Assembly (NCBI RefSeq): GCF_016859285.1
Contig: NC_053415.1
Location: 3,731,001-3,795,000 of the forward strand
Length of the DNA: 64,000 nucleotides
Reading direction: 5' to 3'
DNA from: Xiphias gladius
Taxonomy: Eukaryota; Chordata; Actinopteri; Istiophoriformes; Xiphiidae
Shown: positions 25,210-37,606 of the stretch, piece after piece
Numbering within the stretch: position 1 is the stretch's first letter
Layout of the letters: every line of letters begins with the position of its first letter
The notes under the pieces: model-generated
Seen by the model: only the letters and a program-made list of their open reading frames with translations
Databases searched by the model: none
Told to the model about the DNA's origin: nothing
Program-made: the position numbers and the translations under genes

Positions 25210-27120
25210 ACTCCATAATGTAGCCTGACTTCACTTAACAATAAAACGTAGCTATGGTCTACAGAGTTGTTTAATATTGCAAGATTATACTTGCTGCCAA
25301 TTAATTTTCATTGAACCAAATCTGAAATGGAGTAAAACCAGGTTTAAGATTCACCAAATACTTACATCAAAGTTGGCAGTAGTTTTGAATGCCAGGAATT
25401 GAGATGCTGGTATTTCCTGGAGTTTAAAATCTGCCCCGTTTCCTGTGAAAAATACATGCTGAAACTCAGGAATTTTGGTGTATGTGCCTTTTTGTGTTTG
25501 CCTGCTGAAGACTATTTACAGATGCAAAGATGCCTTCTTCAAAGCTCAATAACACTACCACATAACTCATGAAGTGCAGTTATTACAGTAGTGAAGCTTA
25601 GTGAAAGTTTAATCTTCACACTGTCTCTCTTTATTTATTTTTTGTCTCTCTCTCTCTCTCTCTCTCTTTTTCTCTCTCGTTCTGTCTTCCTTTTCCCACT
25701 TCCAACTCAATTTGTCGACTGAGGGTGTTCTCACTTTAAGTTCAGCCAATGAGATTTTGCTACAACCTCTATGAGCCAATCATCTCGTTGCTGACAAACT
25801 TTAAAAACTGTTCCTATCTCTCATGCCACTCCTGTCATTTCCGTGTCATATCAAGGAGACACACCTCCACCCCCATCACCTCCAGGTTTTCATCACAACC
25901 AGAATCCTTGGGTCCCTCCACTGGGCTCCTCAGAAGTCCCACTCCACATCACATCTATCCAGATCTCCAGCTAGATTTTTCACCACTTCATCACCACCAC
26001 CAGTGTCTGGACTAAAACTGCGATGTCATGGTGAGGTCTAATCACCAAAGACTCCTCACGTATCTCTTTAGCCTTTCCTGTTGTACACAATAGTCCAATA
26101 AAAGTATTTCATTACTCAAGCCTCTCATTTAATTAGGTCTCTCTTAACTGAAACAGAACTTGATCAACATTTCAGCTTCAGGTTTATTCCAATTATTTTT
26201 CATTCTGAAATGGCACTTTATATTCTAGCTATTTGGCAAAAATATTGCGTAAAATAAGTATGAATGATGTAAACATGTAGCATTCAACAAGTGGACACTT
26301 AATGCAGATAATCTCTCTAATGTTACAACTAACAACCAACCTTCTGTTCCTAAAACCAAGGAAACAACGCCCCAAAATATCTGCATTGTCCTCCACATAA
26401 TAAATACATTGGATCAGCACTAAGGTGGTGATGCATTCCCCTACAACCACCAGTACATATTGACAATGGCAATGGTAAGAGAAAACAATGAAAAATTGAA
26501 CATCAGACATCACTCTATCGTTGGCATTTTACACTTCTTTGAATAAAAAATTTGAATAAATGTAATTGTATGATTAATTATCCACAATTCTGCAGCTAAA
26601 ATATCTAGTAAAATCCAGGGATAAAAGTGATTAGCCTACTACATGTACCCAGGATTTTTATGTCTGTTGCTCATGTCTAACAGCTAAAAAACACAACAGG
26701 TTTTTCCAAAATCTGAAATAATAAATAAATATAATGTTAAGAAGAAAAACTTTTATAAAAGCAAGTTTTTAAATCATAAATATGTGAAATGATTGGTTTC
26801 TTTTTTTATTAATTATTAATCCTAAAAGTATTTTAGCTTTTGTCATGTTTTGTAGAATTCTATAAACTACACCTGCCTTAAAATTCAGTGTGTAGCCTTA
26901 TGAAAAAGACACCTGCATTTATAACTCATGGTGATCCTGATTTTGCACGTAAAGTCTTCTAAACTGGGACTAATTTCCACGGCAGAGATATAGCTTCCTT
27001 TTGTTTAGTTCCATGTTGGATCAGTTGACAGGCTAGATTTCCGCCTCAGAGTGGATCTGATTGGCCTCTGTGAGGCAAACTGCATTTCTGACCAAAACAT
27101 TCCAGCTAGGTAGGATGCAC
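25210..27120. other. No gene seen apart from the CT-rich tract
   Basis: Overlapping short frames at about 25749-26041 lie in a Ser/Pro/His-biased stretch without a recognisable domain. Confidence 0.5.
25648..25680 (+). repeat. CT-rich microsatellite
   Basis: A run of CT dinucleotides is interrupted by TTTT and then resumes. It has no apparent link to a gene. Confidence 0.8.
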
Positions 27121-27162
27121 AACCTTGTCAATTTTACTGGGCACTAGGCATGACAATGCTCA

Positions 27163-27430
27163 TGAAACCATGAACTATGTGGTTCCTGGGTGTGGAAAAC
27201 AATATCGCTACACATTAGAACAAGTTCATTGTCACTATTTTCCAGCTGACCAGTGGGGGTTATGGCTCATTGCAATCCAACATCCAGCATTAGGCATCAA
27301 CACACCAGAGGAGGCAACTTTGTGTGTACAGTGATCAATTTACTGTAACTGACTACTTGACAAAGGAATCCCATACAAGGCAATGCTTCTGTGGAGAGGC
27401 CACCAAAATTGGACCTTGTCAGAGTTAAAT
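27163..27430 (+). pseudogene. Decayed THAP-type zinc-finger fragment
   Basis: The plus frame reads YVVPGCGKQYRYTLEQVHCH, then YFPADQWGLWLIAIQHPAL. This resembles the THAP pattern YC.VPGC...F.FP.D...R..WL.AI. A +1 shift then gives VYSDQFTVTDYLTKES, resembling the CSEHF segment of THAP domains. The first zinc-ligand Cys is Val, the later Cys is lost, and a frameshift separates the halves. THAP domains occur in host factors and P-element-like transposases; which one this came from is unknown. Confidence 0.5.
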
Positions 27431-27434
27431 TACT

Positions 27435-29055
27435 ACCCCTAGGGTCAATTGAGAAAAAAAAACAGCCATGTGTTTACTCTTATGGTAACTTACTGTTGAT
27501 CACAGTGCAACAGAATTATTACATCATATAGTGCAAAGTGTGTTTTTATTCTGTAAGGGAACATGTATAATAAAATGCTGCATACTGCATGTTTACTCAG
27601 CTTGTTCTCTCTCCCGTATTTTTGTGCTTTCTCGTCTCTCTCCTCTCTCGTCCTGTCGCTTTCTGCAGGTATTCCTGCCTCCAGAGCTGTAGAGTCTGGA
27701 TATGTAGCTGCAAACCACCTACTGCCCCCATGATGCTGCTCAACGGCCACTGCTTCATTTATTATTATTAGTCTTATTATTAGTCTTATTATTATTGCTA
27801 TTTTTATCATTATTACTATACATCTCTATGTAGAACTTGCAATATGCTATGCTCTCTTTCCTCCTGATCTCCCTAGTGGGGACGTGTGTTAAATTATGAT
27901 TCATTAGTTATGTTGAGCAAGTTTTGAGTCTCTGTGAGTTGATTCTGATAGCGTACTGAAATGAACTGAAACCAATGGAACCCTAAAAGGTAGGAAAAAT
28001 GTTTAAATTTTAAATTTAGAGCGCCAGTCTCATTAATTGTGAAATTACTTTTGGTAACGTACTTTGTAAGAACACAGGATTTACTGGACTGATTGTGCAA
28101 AAACAATCCTTTAAACTAGAGTCTTTTCTCATGATAATCACAGGATTAGTTCTATAGTTGGCTATTTATTAACACTTTTCACAATCCCTTAAAAATCAGT
28201 TTTTGTGAACTGCTCTTCACATTTCTTCATTTGGTTGGTTGGTCTTATTAACTAGTGTGACAAAATTGCTCCTATTTCAATTTATCCCTTTTCCCTCTCT
28301 GAAACACACACTGTGATGAGTACAAAGTGAACCACAAGAGTGCTATAAACTGACAGTTCCCAGAGGGAAAAGACTGGAAGGGTGCATTTTATATGAAGAA
28401 TTAGGAATGCCAGCGTTATGAATTGCATTGATGCTGCAGACTGTGAGGTTGGTTGACAAAGCTCAGTACTGAGATACAGTACATTTACAACGAAGACGCT
28501 AAGTAAATACAATCTGTATATGAAATAAACTGTTTGTTATTATCAATTAGAATTGGCTTTACCTCATGTGTGTTTTTATACCATATTAAAAGTGAAGACC
28601 AACATTACTTAATTCCCCTCATCCAGTGTTGGTATGGTCTGAGAGGATGGTCATTACTATTTAATAGTTTATAAATCCACAGTTCAGAGGGGGAAGATGT
28701 TGTAATATTTTAAATGGTGTAATGTTTGATTTATTCATGTGTCTACGGGATTCTCTTTCAGGAATTTTAAACTGTTACACGTGCCTCAGATCCTCTCTAT
28801 TAGCCTAAATCACAACAGGGGATCTGATCACGAAATGCTTGAATTAATGAGGATGTGACAAGAGCGACAAGGTAGCATCTTGGATATCAGTTGTCATAGT
28901 TTGTCATACATAGTTGTTTTAGTTCAAGTGTGAGATGCACGTAGATAAGGAAATGTAGGATTGTAGTGTTTATTTGCTGACATAGTGCCAATACAGTGGA
29001 ACATATTGGGAGATTAGGGTTCAGAAAAGTGGGTATTCTTGAAAAAAACTTAAAA
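27435..29055. other. No gene seen apart from the TTA-rich tract
   Basis: This is intergenic AT-rich DNA; nothing was recognised on either strand. Confidence 0.55.
27760..27800 (+). repeat. TTA-type microsatellite with TCTTATTATTAG units
   Basis: ATTATTATTAGTCTTATTAT repeats imperfectly through about 40 bases. Confidence 0.75.
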
Positions 29056-29059
29056 GTTA

Positions 29060-29460
29060 ATTTAACCAAGTTTATTTGTACAGTATAGCACCTTCCAAGA
29101 ACAAGGTAATTCAGAGGACTTTGCATGAGACATAAAAAGGCATTAAGACAAGATATACAAGAAATGCAATGCAATATAAAAAGATTTCATATAATTGGGA
29201 TTTTTAAAAAAGAATGAAGTAAAATAGAATTAAAAAAAATCATCTAAAACTGAATAAAACAAAAAACCAAAAAAAAATCCAATGCAAGGCAAAATATGAA
29301 TAAATAGCCCAAAATTTGATTTAAAAGGCACTAGCAAGAAAAACCTTTTAAGCCTCGGGATAGTAAGTAGCCCTGGTTTAGACTATCAGAGAGGTCTCTA
29401 TGGTTCATAATGTGGCAGCAGATCACAAATATATTTTGGCCCAAACCCTTCAGTGTTTTA
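29060..29460 (+). repeat. Diverged teleost interspersed repeat (copy b)
   Basis: It starts AACCAAGTTTATTTGTACAG and continues through an A-rich stretch to ATATATTTTGGCCCAAACCC. It is related to copy a in layout but truncated. Confidence 0.55.
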
Positions 29461-30680
29461 TACTACAATAGTAGTATACAAATACAAATAGTATCAATTC
29501 TCTCACACGCAGGAAATCTAAGCGCTGCAGTGCCTGAGCAATGCTGCTGGCAAGTGGTGACTTTTGTCATTGCAGACACATACACTACTCTACTTCAATT
29601 TCATTTACAATGGAATTCATCCTTCTGTAAGATTTATGACAGAAAACGTCCATGCATGAGATTCCAGGTTTATGCAAATTTTAAAGTCACGTGATCAGTC
29701 ACAATTGATTGTATGCATCATATTAAAAGACCACAAAAGAATTTATCACAAAATCTTGGGTTCACAAGAACATGAATACTTTATGCAAAGATGCGTAGTA
29801 ACCTAAATCGGCCAATTTTAGAATGTTAGGGCCCAGGTTGCTTTTCACAGCAGGGATTGAGACTGAACCTTTGATTCACACATTCAAAATCCTACCACCT
29901 GACCACAAAACCTAAAGGCAAACATCTGGAGCTCTGTTTTTCTTATAAACATCAGGGCATCCTGCCTTTTGTATGATGTAACTGTGCTACTCTGCCTGCC
30001 TTGCATGGTGTTAGATACCCACCCAGATGCTTTAGTTCTAAGGAAATAGTTTCTTTGAGGCCCAATTTTTGGATTATAAGTACAGTATAAAAGATTAAAA
30101 TTCAAAACTCTTAGTAAACCAGGCTTTGGGACTGTAAAAAATGACTGGTACTCGATTCAGTTTTACAATAAAAGTGACCTGGGAAAGTAGAATTGATTAC
30201 TGAAATTGCACTGAAAGTTTTTTTATATTATTTTAAGGAACTTTCATTCTTAACTTTTAAACTGACACGGATGAGAAGTATTAAAGTGCCTGAAGAAAAT
30301 GAAAATACAACCATGACAACTGGGTGAACTCCATCCTCAGAAGAGCTATTAATGGACCTTGTCATGAGATGTTTTTGTCAAATAATGATGTTTATAAATT
30401 AGATAATATGTACTGGGACATACTGTAATTGTACTGATCATTTAGAAATATTAATTTGTGGCATTGCTTAGCCCAGTTTTAAACACAGACCAATACATTA
30501 ACTGGTTGGTTCAGTGCAATTGTATGTTTAGATTGATGGATTATGTTGCCATGGTTGAGCGTATGCACACAGCAACCTCTCACTGACCTGTTAAAAAAGA
30601 CCACCTTTTATGCAGCAAAACTCAGCTACAGCTGACAGGATCTTCTTGAGATTGGTAGAGGGAGTAAAAACTACCAAACA

Positions 30681-30889
30681 GGGCGGTTGTGGCCCAGGAA
30701 GTAGAGCAGGTCGTCCACTAACCGTAAGGTGGGTGGTTCGGTCCCCGGCGTGTGTGTGTGCGTGCGTGTGTGTGTGCGTGTGTACCTGTGTGCATGTGTG
30801 TGCGTAGAGAGCATAGTATATATAGAAAAGAGTGCTGTATGAATGGGTGAATGTTGCAGTAGTGTAAATAAAAATAAAATAAATAAAAG
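30681..30889 (+). mobile_element. tRNA-derived SINE with GT expansion, same family as the 11.4-kb copy
   Basis: The head matches the 11.4-kb SINE (GTAGAGCAGGTCGTCCACTA, ACCGTAAGGT, B box GGTTCGGTCCC at 30735-30745). The middle of the body is replaced by a GT/GCGT-rich stretch (about 30749-30803). The usual end, GTGCTGTATGAATGGGTGAA, and an A-rich tail follow. Confidence 0.82.
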
Positions 30890-31660
30890 ATGAAGTCAAG
30901 GTTTCAAGTGCTACTCAAATTGAATGCCAATGAGAAGAGGTGGGTCTTCAGCAGCGACTAAAAAGTTTCTAGTTTCTCAGCAGATGTTCCAGAGATTAGG
31001 GGTAGCCACTGCAAAGACTTGATCACTATTTTTGTGCCTAGATCTTGGAACATCCAACAGCATCTGTTGGCCGACCTCAGTGTTCTAACTGTGATATGAT
31101 GATTCAAGAGTTCCGCTAGATAGGCGGCACAAACCCATTTAAGTTCTTAAAAGCAAGCAATACAATCTTCAAATGAATCCTGAAATGGACAGGAAGCCAG
31201 TGGAGGGGTGTCAATACTGGTTTTATGTGATCACGCTTTCTTTTTCCGACGAGTGGCTACATTTTGGACTAACTGCAGATGACAAAGAGATGTCTGTTCT
31301 ACACCCATATACAAAGAATTACAGTAGTCTAGGCGACAAGTAATACAAACATAAATAATTCTTTCGAAATCCTTGGGAGAGAGATAAGTCTTTACCTTGG
31401 CTAAAGGTCTTGAAAAGCTATTTTAGACAACTGAACTAATCTGTTTATCAAATCTGAAGGAGCTGTCAAAAATCACACCAAGGGTCTTAGCAAAAGATCG
31501 ACTCTAAAGACCTAAAGGGCCATGAGTACTATCAGGGTCATCCAAGAGGTCAGGTTAAAAATATTCATCCAGGTAAACTGAGAAGCTCCTGTCTGAAAGG
31601 TATGACTGAAACCATCTGAGGGCAGTACCTTTGATGTCTACACACTGGATAGGCTTGTCA
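30890..31660 (+). repeat. Diverged teleost interspersed repeat (copy c)
   Basis: It contains GGGTCTTCAGCAGCGACTAA, GACAGGAAGCCAGTGGAGGG and AATTACAGTAGTCTAGGCGA, words common to a high-copy fish repeat that resembles the 13.2-kb copy in style. It directly follows the 30.7-kb SINE. No intact frame. Confidence 0.6.
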
Positions 31661-31734
31661 GGCTAACTTGCTACCGATCTGATAGGGAATCATCACTGTC
31701 TGGCAGGGCTCATGGTAGTGGAATGTGTGTTTAT

Positions 31735-34320
31735 ATAAATTTAAAAAAAGAAGGGTGCGCAAATGCTTTGGTTATGTCCAAACATTGTTCTCTGCTAGTG
31801 GAGTTTATGATCGTGGGGTGCCGGCTAACTATATGCCAAGGGACTGCACGGCTGTTATTATAGCAGTCTACCTCCCCCCTTGCTAAAATTCCACCAGCAT
31901 GCCAAGTTTTCAACAAGCGGAGAAAATATACTGGATCCTGTTTAATAAATACAAAAAATGCATACAAAGCATCCCCCTTCCCCCATCTTGGCCATTCAGA
32001 CCACATATCTGTCATGCTAATCCGAGTATACTGACAACTCCTGAAACTTTCCAGACCAATCCAGAAACAGATTAAGTTATGGCCAGAGTGGGCTGTCTCA
32101 GCCCTGCAGTGCTGCTTCAAAAGCACTGATTGAAATATGTTCAGAGATGAGGACCTATGAGGACAGCATTGATCTAGAGGAATACACAGAGACTGTGGCA
32201 TCTTATATTTGTAAATGTATTGATGATGTAACAGTCACTAAACCATCACCTCAAGGGCAAACCAGAAGCCATGGCTGACAGCAGAGGTTTTAATGTTGCA
32301 GAGGATCTGAGATGCTGCATTCAGAGCCAGGGAGAAAGCAGCCTTCATAGCCACCAGAAGAACCTGTTATGTGGCATCAGAGAAGCAAAACGGAATTATG
32401 CAGAGAATCAACAGCCACTTTGCTAACAGCAGAGGCACACAGTGCTTGTGGAAGGGCATCCAGGCCATCACAGACTACTAATGTGGAGGTGATCAAGACT
32501 CCCTCCCCCAGGTGTCCAGATTCTGCATGTGACTGCAGACGATGTGAGGAAGACTCTCTTCGGCGTCCACAAAACAGCAGGACCAGACAAAATCCCACGC
32601 TATGCCATCCAGGCCTGTGCTGAACACCAGGGCAATGTCGCTACAGACATTTTAATCATCTCTCTGGCCCAAGCAGTCAACCCCACATGCTTGGAGTCTA
32701 CCATCATTATACCAATGACTAAGAAGTCTCCCATGCATTATCTGAATGATAACCACCCTCTAGCACTCACGTCTATCATCATGAAGTGCTTCAAGAGATT
32801 GGTTCTGCAGGACATTAAATCCAGCCTCCCCATTACACTTGACCCCCTACAGTTTGCTTACCACTCCAACCACTCCACTGAAGCCAATGTAACATCTGCC
32901 TTGCACCCAGCCCTGTCCCACAAGGAAAGAGATCTCAGGTTGCTATTGCACTTATCTCAGGTTGCTATTCATTGACGTTAGCGCAGCCTTCAGCATAATA
33001 ATTCCACGACACAACACCAATACAGCAGCTGAGACAGCTAGGCCTAAATGCCTCCCTCTCCTACTTGGTCTTGGACTTCCTCACTGATAGGCCACAGTCT
33101 GTTCAGATCAGCAACTACACCTCCAGTGCCACAACAATGAGTACCAGCACTCCCCAGGGCTGTGTACTCAGCCCACTCCTGTTCATCATGGTAACATACA
33201 AATGCTCGGCATCTTTCAGCTCCAATTGCATCATTAAGTTTGCTGATGACACAACAGTGGTTGTGCCAAACCAGCAACAATGATGAAACAGCATAAAGGG
33301 AAACCTGGACCTACTAGCAGCATTTTGTAAGAACAACAACGTTTCCCTAAACATAGGGAAAATTAAGGAGGTTATCCGACTTCAACTTCGTCTTCAGAAA
33401 GACACTTGATGACCACACACCACTAGCCATCAATGGCACTCACTATGGAGAAGGTCAGTAGTATAAAGTTCCTGGGAGTGCAGATCACAGAAGACTTCTC
33501 CAGGAACTCACACGTGACAGCACTCTCCAGGAAAGCACAAGAGTGTCTCAACTTCCTGCGCTGACTGAACAATGTGAGCCTCTCTCACCCGTCCTCACCA
33601 CATTCTACAGAGGCACCACTGACAGCATCCTGACCACTTGCATTACTGCCTGGTATGGGAACTGCAAAGTCTCCGACCATAAGACCTTATAGAGAACATC
33701 GAGACCAGTGAAGAGAATCATTAGTTCTTTTCTCCCCTCCATAAAACAAATTCATGAAGCAGGCTGCAGCAGCAAGACCCTCAGCATTGCAAACGCCCCC
33801 ATCCATCCCGGCAGCAGGCTCTTCACCCCCTTACCATTTGTTCAGAGGTACTGGAGTATCAAGACTTCCTCTGCCAGGCTGAACAAAGGTTTCTTCCCTC
33901 AAGTTGTGAGGATACTTAACAGGCAGGGCCAAATAGTCCAAGTAGTCCATGAGTCCAAATGATTCTTTTCATTTATACATATGTATGTATAGCCAATAGC
34001 TTAAGACAAAATCAAGTGAGTATGTATAGCTGTGAGTCAGTCTTGTTATGAGTACTGAGGTACTGGAGTATCAAGACTTCCTCTGCCAGGCTGAACAAAG
34101 GTTTCTTCCCTCAAGTTGTGAGGATACTCAACAGGCAGGGCCAAATAGTCCAAGTAGTCCATGAGTCCAAATGATTCTTTTCATTTATACATATGTATGT
34201 ATAGCCAATAGCTTAAGACAAAATCAAGTGAGTTCAAGCGAATTTCCTCTCGATCATTTGTGATTCTGACTTGTTGTGGTATACATGTATTAGCTGTCAG
34301 TCAGTCTTGTTATGAGTAAA
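31735..34320 (+). mobile_element. Broken non-LTR retrotransposon (Rex/CR1-like), plus strand
   Basis: Order of remnants: an endonuclease end with GHSDH-like residues near 31990; a linker region at 32050-32520; reverse transcriptase fingers at 32529-32975 (AGPDKIPRYAIQACAEH and LTSIIMKCFKRLVLQDIK); the palm at 33065-33283 with [22 protein letters not shown] and catalytic FADDT (33239-33253); and a C-terminal part at 33708-33962. Frameshifts and stops separate the pieces. The front of the endonuclease region is missing. The 3' end is partly duplicated. The element is dead. Confidence 0.88.
33845..34233 (+). repeat. Direct duplication of the LINE 3' end
   Basis: A 177-base segment at 33845-34021 recurs at 34057-34233 (offset 212) with one difference noticed (T at 33917, C at 34129). 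Similar TCAGTCTTGTTATGAGTA segments follow each copy, but copy 2 carries about 50 extra bases before it. Confidence 0.93.
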
Positions 34321-34479
34321 TAACCACATACAATTGAATCTCTCTCTAATTTTCTAATCCCTACTTTGTAAGGAATAGAGAGGTTTCAACGTAGGATCCA
34401 ATTGTGGTGCTCAATATTCAGAGGAAGATTCTCAATGTTAGGGTGAGGTTTATAGTGCACTTAGTGAGATTAACAGGGA

Positions 34480-37050
34480 CCTTGAAGTTAGAAGGCCTCC
34501 TCTTTTCTGGCTTCTGTTTTGCTCTTCTGGATTGTATTCTCTATAGACAGCTCAAGTCATGACATCACATCCGGGCTAGCCTCTATTCCACTAGTTTCAG
34601 TTACTAAATGCAGTCTCTCATTTAGCATTTCTTTCATCAGTCTTTATGAAAAACATAAATGTGTTCCTGAGCTTTTCTTTCCATATTCTAGGACAAATTG
34701 CCATCTACTATAGCAGTTGCCATAAGAAATTGAACCCTTTTTATTATAACAAAGTTAGACAATTACTTTGTGGGCACAAAGCACGGCGAAACAAGTATTT
34801 ACATCATCACAACTTGGTTTCATCCATATCCATAAAACTCACCAATGCTTTTGTCTAAAGCCGTTTTTCAACTTTCTAGTTATCATCTCCACTGTCTAAA
34901 AACTTCTACAGCATTCATTCCTCTCTGTGCATTGATTGGAATGTGAATGTCTTCCTCTTGTCTCCCAATCCAAGTGCTGCTGCCAATCTTTGTTAATTTC
35001 TTTCTGTACAATGCCCTTCTTTCTTATTTTGAGAGATTAATACCTGTGTCTATGTTTTCTTCTTTTAACACATTGTATGGCTAGTTTGTCCACTCTTTCA
35101 TTACCTGTAATGTCTTAAGAGCGGAAAATCACATGGATATGACCTCAGCTCCTGGTTTCCTTATTCTTGTGTGTATCAGCATTATTTCATAAAGTAAATC
35201 CTGGCAGGTACTGGCCATACCTGACATGAGACTGTATGGACTGTACAGACACTGAATCACTACAGACTAGGAATTTGGTTTGTTTTGTTCAACCCATTCT
35301 AAAAGCCATCTAGATGTTCTATAGCTCAACAGTACATACACTTAGGCAGTTTGAGGTCTGTCTGCATATCTCATCTTTATAGGTAGGAACTACAACTGCA
35401 GCACCTGTGTTTTCAGTTAAAAACCTGCTGTAAAAACCTGTGCATAGTCTTTTTACTTGGATTCCTCATACCTACAAAACTCCTTGTATCCTTGTTTTAT
35501 TTCCATCTTTTAAGCAGACTAAGTTTTTTTTCATCCAACAACTCATCTATTACTTTTATTATCCATTCTCTCACTCCCCCATAATGTGTAATTTGCAATT
35601 ATAACTCCCCCAAATTACAAGATTATTTCTATCCTCTTCTTCAAGCTCTTCTATTTCTTTAACTCTAGCCTTTTACATGGGTTGTAGTAATTTATGACAC
35701 CTCACGTCTTCCTTTCACACCACATTTATAATACCTCGTTTTCCTGTTCACTCCCTATGCCTAGTACTCTGTAGGGAATCCCCTGTCTTACAAACCTGAC
35801 ACACCCTCCACCTCCACTGTCTTTCCTGTCTTGCCTAAGTGCCACATATCCACCTCAGACAAAATCCAAGTTAGGCATTGGCCAGGATTCTTGAGTACAT
35901 ATGATGTCTGGTTTTTCTCTTCTACTGGCTATAAACTGTTTAAAGTCTTGTCCATTTACCATCAGTCTTCTTGCATTCCACTGAAGGAGAAAAATTATTA
36001 GTAGTATCAACCCACACATGCTGCTTCTTGACTTAACGGTACACTGAGTTTCTTCTTTTCTCTCCATTGATTTCTCTTCTTCTTTTGTTGTTCTGCATTT
36101 CTCTTTGTCACATTCTCTGCCCCTAATCTATTTTTTTCTCTGAAAACTTCTTCACTGCCTCTGCAAGAAACTTTTTCCCTCACTTTTACCTGCTCGACCC
36201 CATATTTATGATCCCCAACAAACCTAGCACATGTTTTTCCTTTACATTCCTTAGCCACATGCCAAAATTCCTGGCAGTTATAGCACCTCATAGGCTAATG
36301 TATGTATTCTCTTATACTGTATTTCATAAATCCTTAGTATAGCTCCTTCGGGATAACCTTTGTCTCAAACTCAATCAAAATGGTTTCCGTCACCATTTTC
36401 TTGACTCCCCTTGTCATTCTTTTAGCACGTTTCACTGAGCTATTCCGCACCCTCAGGTTCTCCACCAGTTCCTTAACATCAACACTAGGTACTGTGAACA
36501 TTAATTAACCCTATGCAACCATCAAGGCTCTTCTCCTCCTCTCTAACCACTTTGGCTACTTTGACTTTTCCAACAACGCCCCTGCATATTTCCCTTCTCC
36601 AGCTTGCCCTCCAATGATTTTTGTTTGCTTTAGCAGATCAGCTTTCTTTACTCCTCCCTCTCCCTTGAATCTTACCATGACATTGAGCAATCCAGCCTTT
36701 GGGTCTCTCCCTTCACTCTCCGTTCCACCTGAGCTAGCTGCATCCTTTTTCTTTCTTTTACGATCTTTCGCCTTGATGGATCTACAAACCTCTCGCCACT
36801 GCCTCCCATTCATTCTCTCTCCTCTCATCTGCTTCACTAAACTCCATAGTGTTGCTGTCCCCATCCTTCTCCCTCCCTGCCATCCTGTCAGAGTTTGCGA
36901 GGAACTGAGTAAGACAACTGTTCTGGACACAATATCTAATCCTACAGCTGACAAGTCCCAATGTTCGCAAATCCAAAGTCAATTTCATTTAATCAAAAGC
37001 AATAAAGTCAAACCTAGTCAAAATCGGCATAGCAATTTACAGTAATTCAA
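34480..37050 (-). mobile_element. Deleted I-clade LINE, minus strand
   Basis: Read on the minus strand from 37050 down: ORF1 pieces with VMVRFKGEGGVKKADLLKQT (36954-36556), then a CCHC zinc knuckle CYNCQEFWHVAKEC at 36291-36244, where the usual Gly before His is Trp. Next is the start of an APE-type endonuclease (LLQWNARRLMVNGQDFKQFI, 36067-35855) and endonuclease remnants to about 35500. A ribonuclease H-like segment with CSDSVS and GNERVDKLA follows (about 35420-35080), then C-terminal remnants to about 34500. ORF1 with CCHC, APE endonuclease and RNase H together are typical of the I clade. I found no reverse transcriptase motif, so the middle of ORF2 appears deleted. Confidence 0.85.
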
Positions 37051-37059
37051 ATCTCACTC

Positions 37060-37534
37060 CTCCTCCCGCATGACCAATTTCCCCTAATATTTCCTTATAA
37101 TACTTGTTACAGTTTCATGTATCTATGTATCTTGAACTTTTACAGCATTTAAGAATTGTTTAGCAAATACATTTGGTATCACATGAAAAATGACAGCAAC
37201 AACAAAATACATTTACTATGTATATATACTACAAAATCTATTTTGTCAACTATGTTTTTTCCTATTTTGTTGATTTGGTGGTCATCCACGTCTGCTAAAT
37301 TTATTTCATTTAATTTCTATCGGATGTCATTGGAATTTTATTGTGTTGTATTGCACTGTATACAGTATACAGTAATTGAGTCTTGGATTGTAGCTTTGAT
37401 TGTTAGAGGTGACGAGTAACGCAGATTCTGTAGTTTATTCTTTATCCAGTTGAGGGCAGCAACACTTGTCGTGCTGCTAAGCTACTGCAATAATACCGAA
37501 GAATAAGATTCCAGTGCAACATCTAGGCATCATC
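37060..37534 (+). promoter_or_regulatory. cops8: Upstream region of cops8 (promoter and 5' UTR inferred)
   Basis: This is about 475 bases between the 5' end of a minus-strand LINE and the cops8 start codon. No TATA box is seen close to the ATG. A GC-richer patch with short complementary GCAGCA/TGCTGC words lies about 80 bases upstream. The transcription start cannot be placed from sequence alone. Confidence 0.4.
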
Positions 37535-37606
37535 ATGCCTACAGCTGTGATTATGGAGGAAAATTTTGATAAATTATTAGAGCAGTGTGAGGCTCAAGAA
37601 CTCGAG
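37535..37606 (+). CDS. cops8: cops8 exon 1
   Basis: This exon encodes 24 residues beginning [19 protein letters not shown]. It is followed by a consensus donor (GAG|GTAAGA) and ends in phase 0. Confidence 0.93.

Noticed and set aside
31731..32201. 156-codon minus frame
   Set aside because: It is antisense to the endonuclease/linker part of the plus-strand LINE.
36614..37045. 143-codon plus-strand frame upstream of cops8
   Set aside because: It is the antisense of the I-clade LINE ORF1, which has recognisable protein features on the minus strand.
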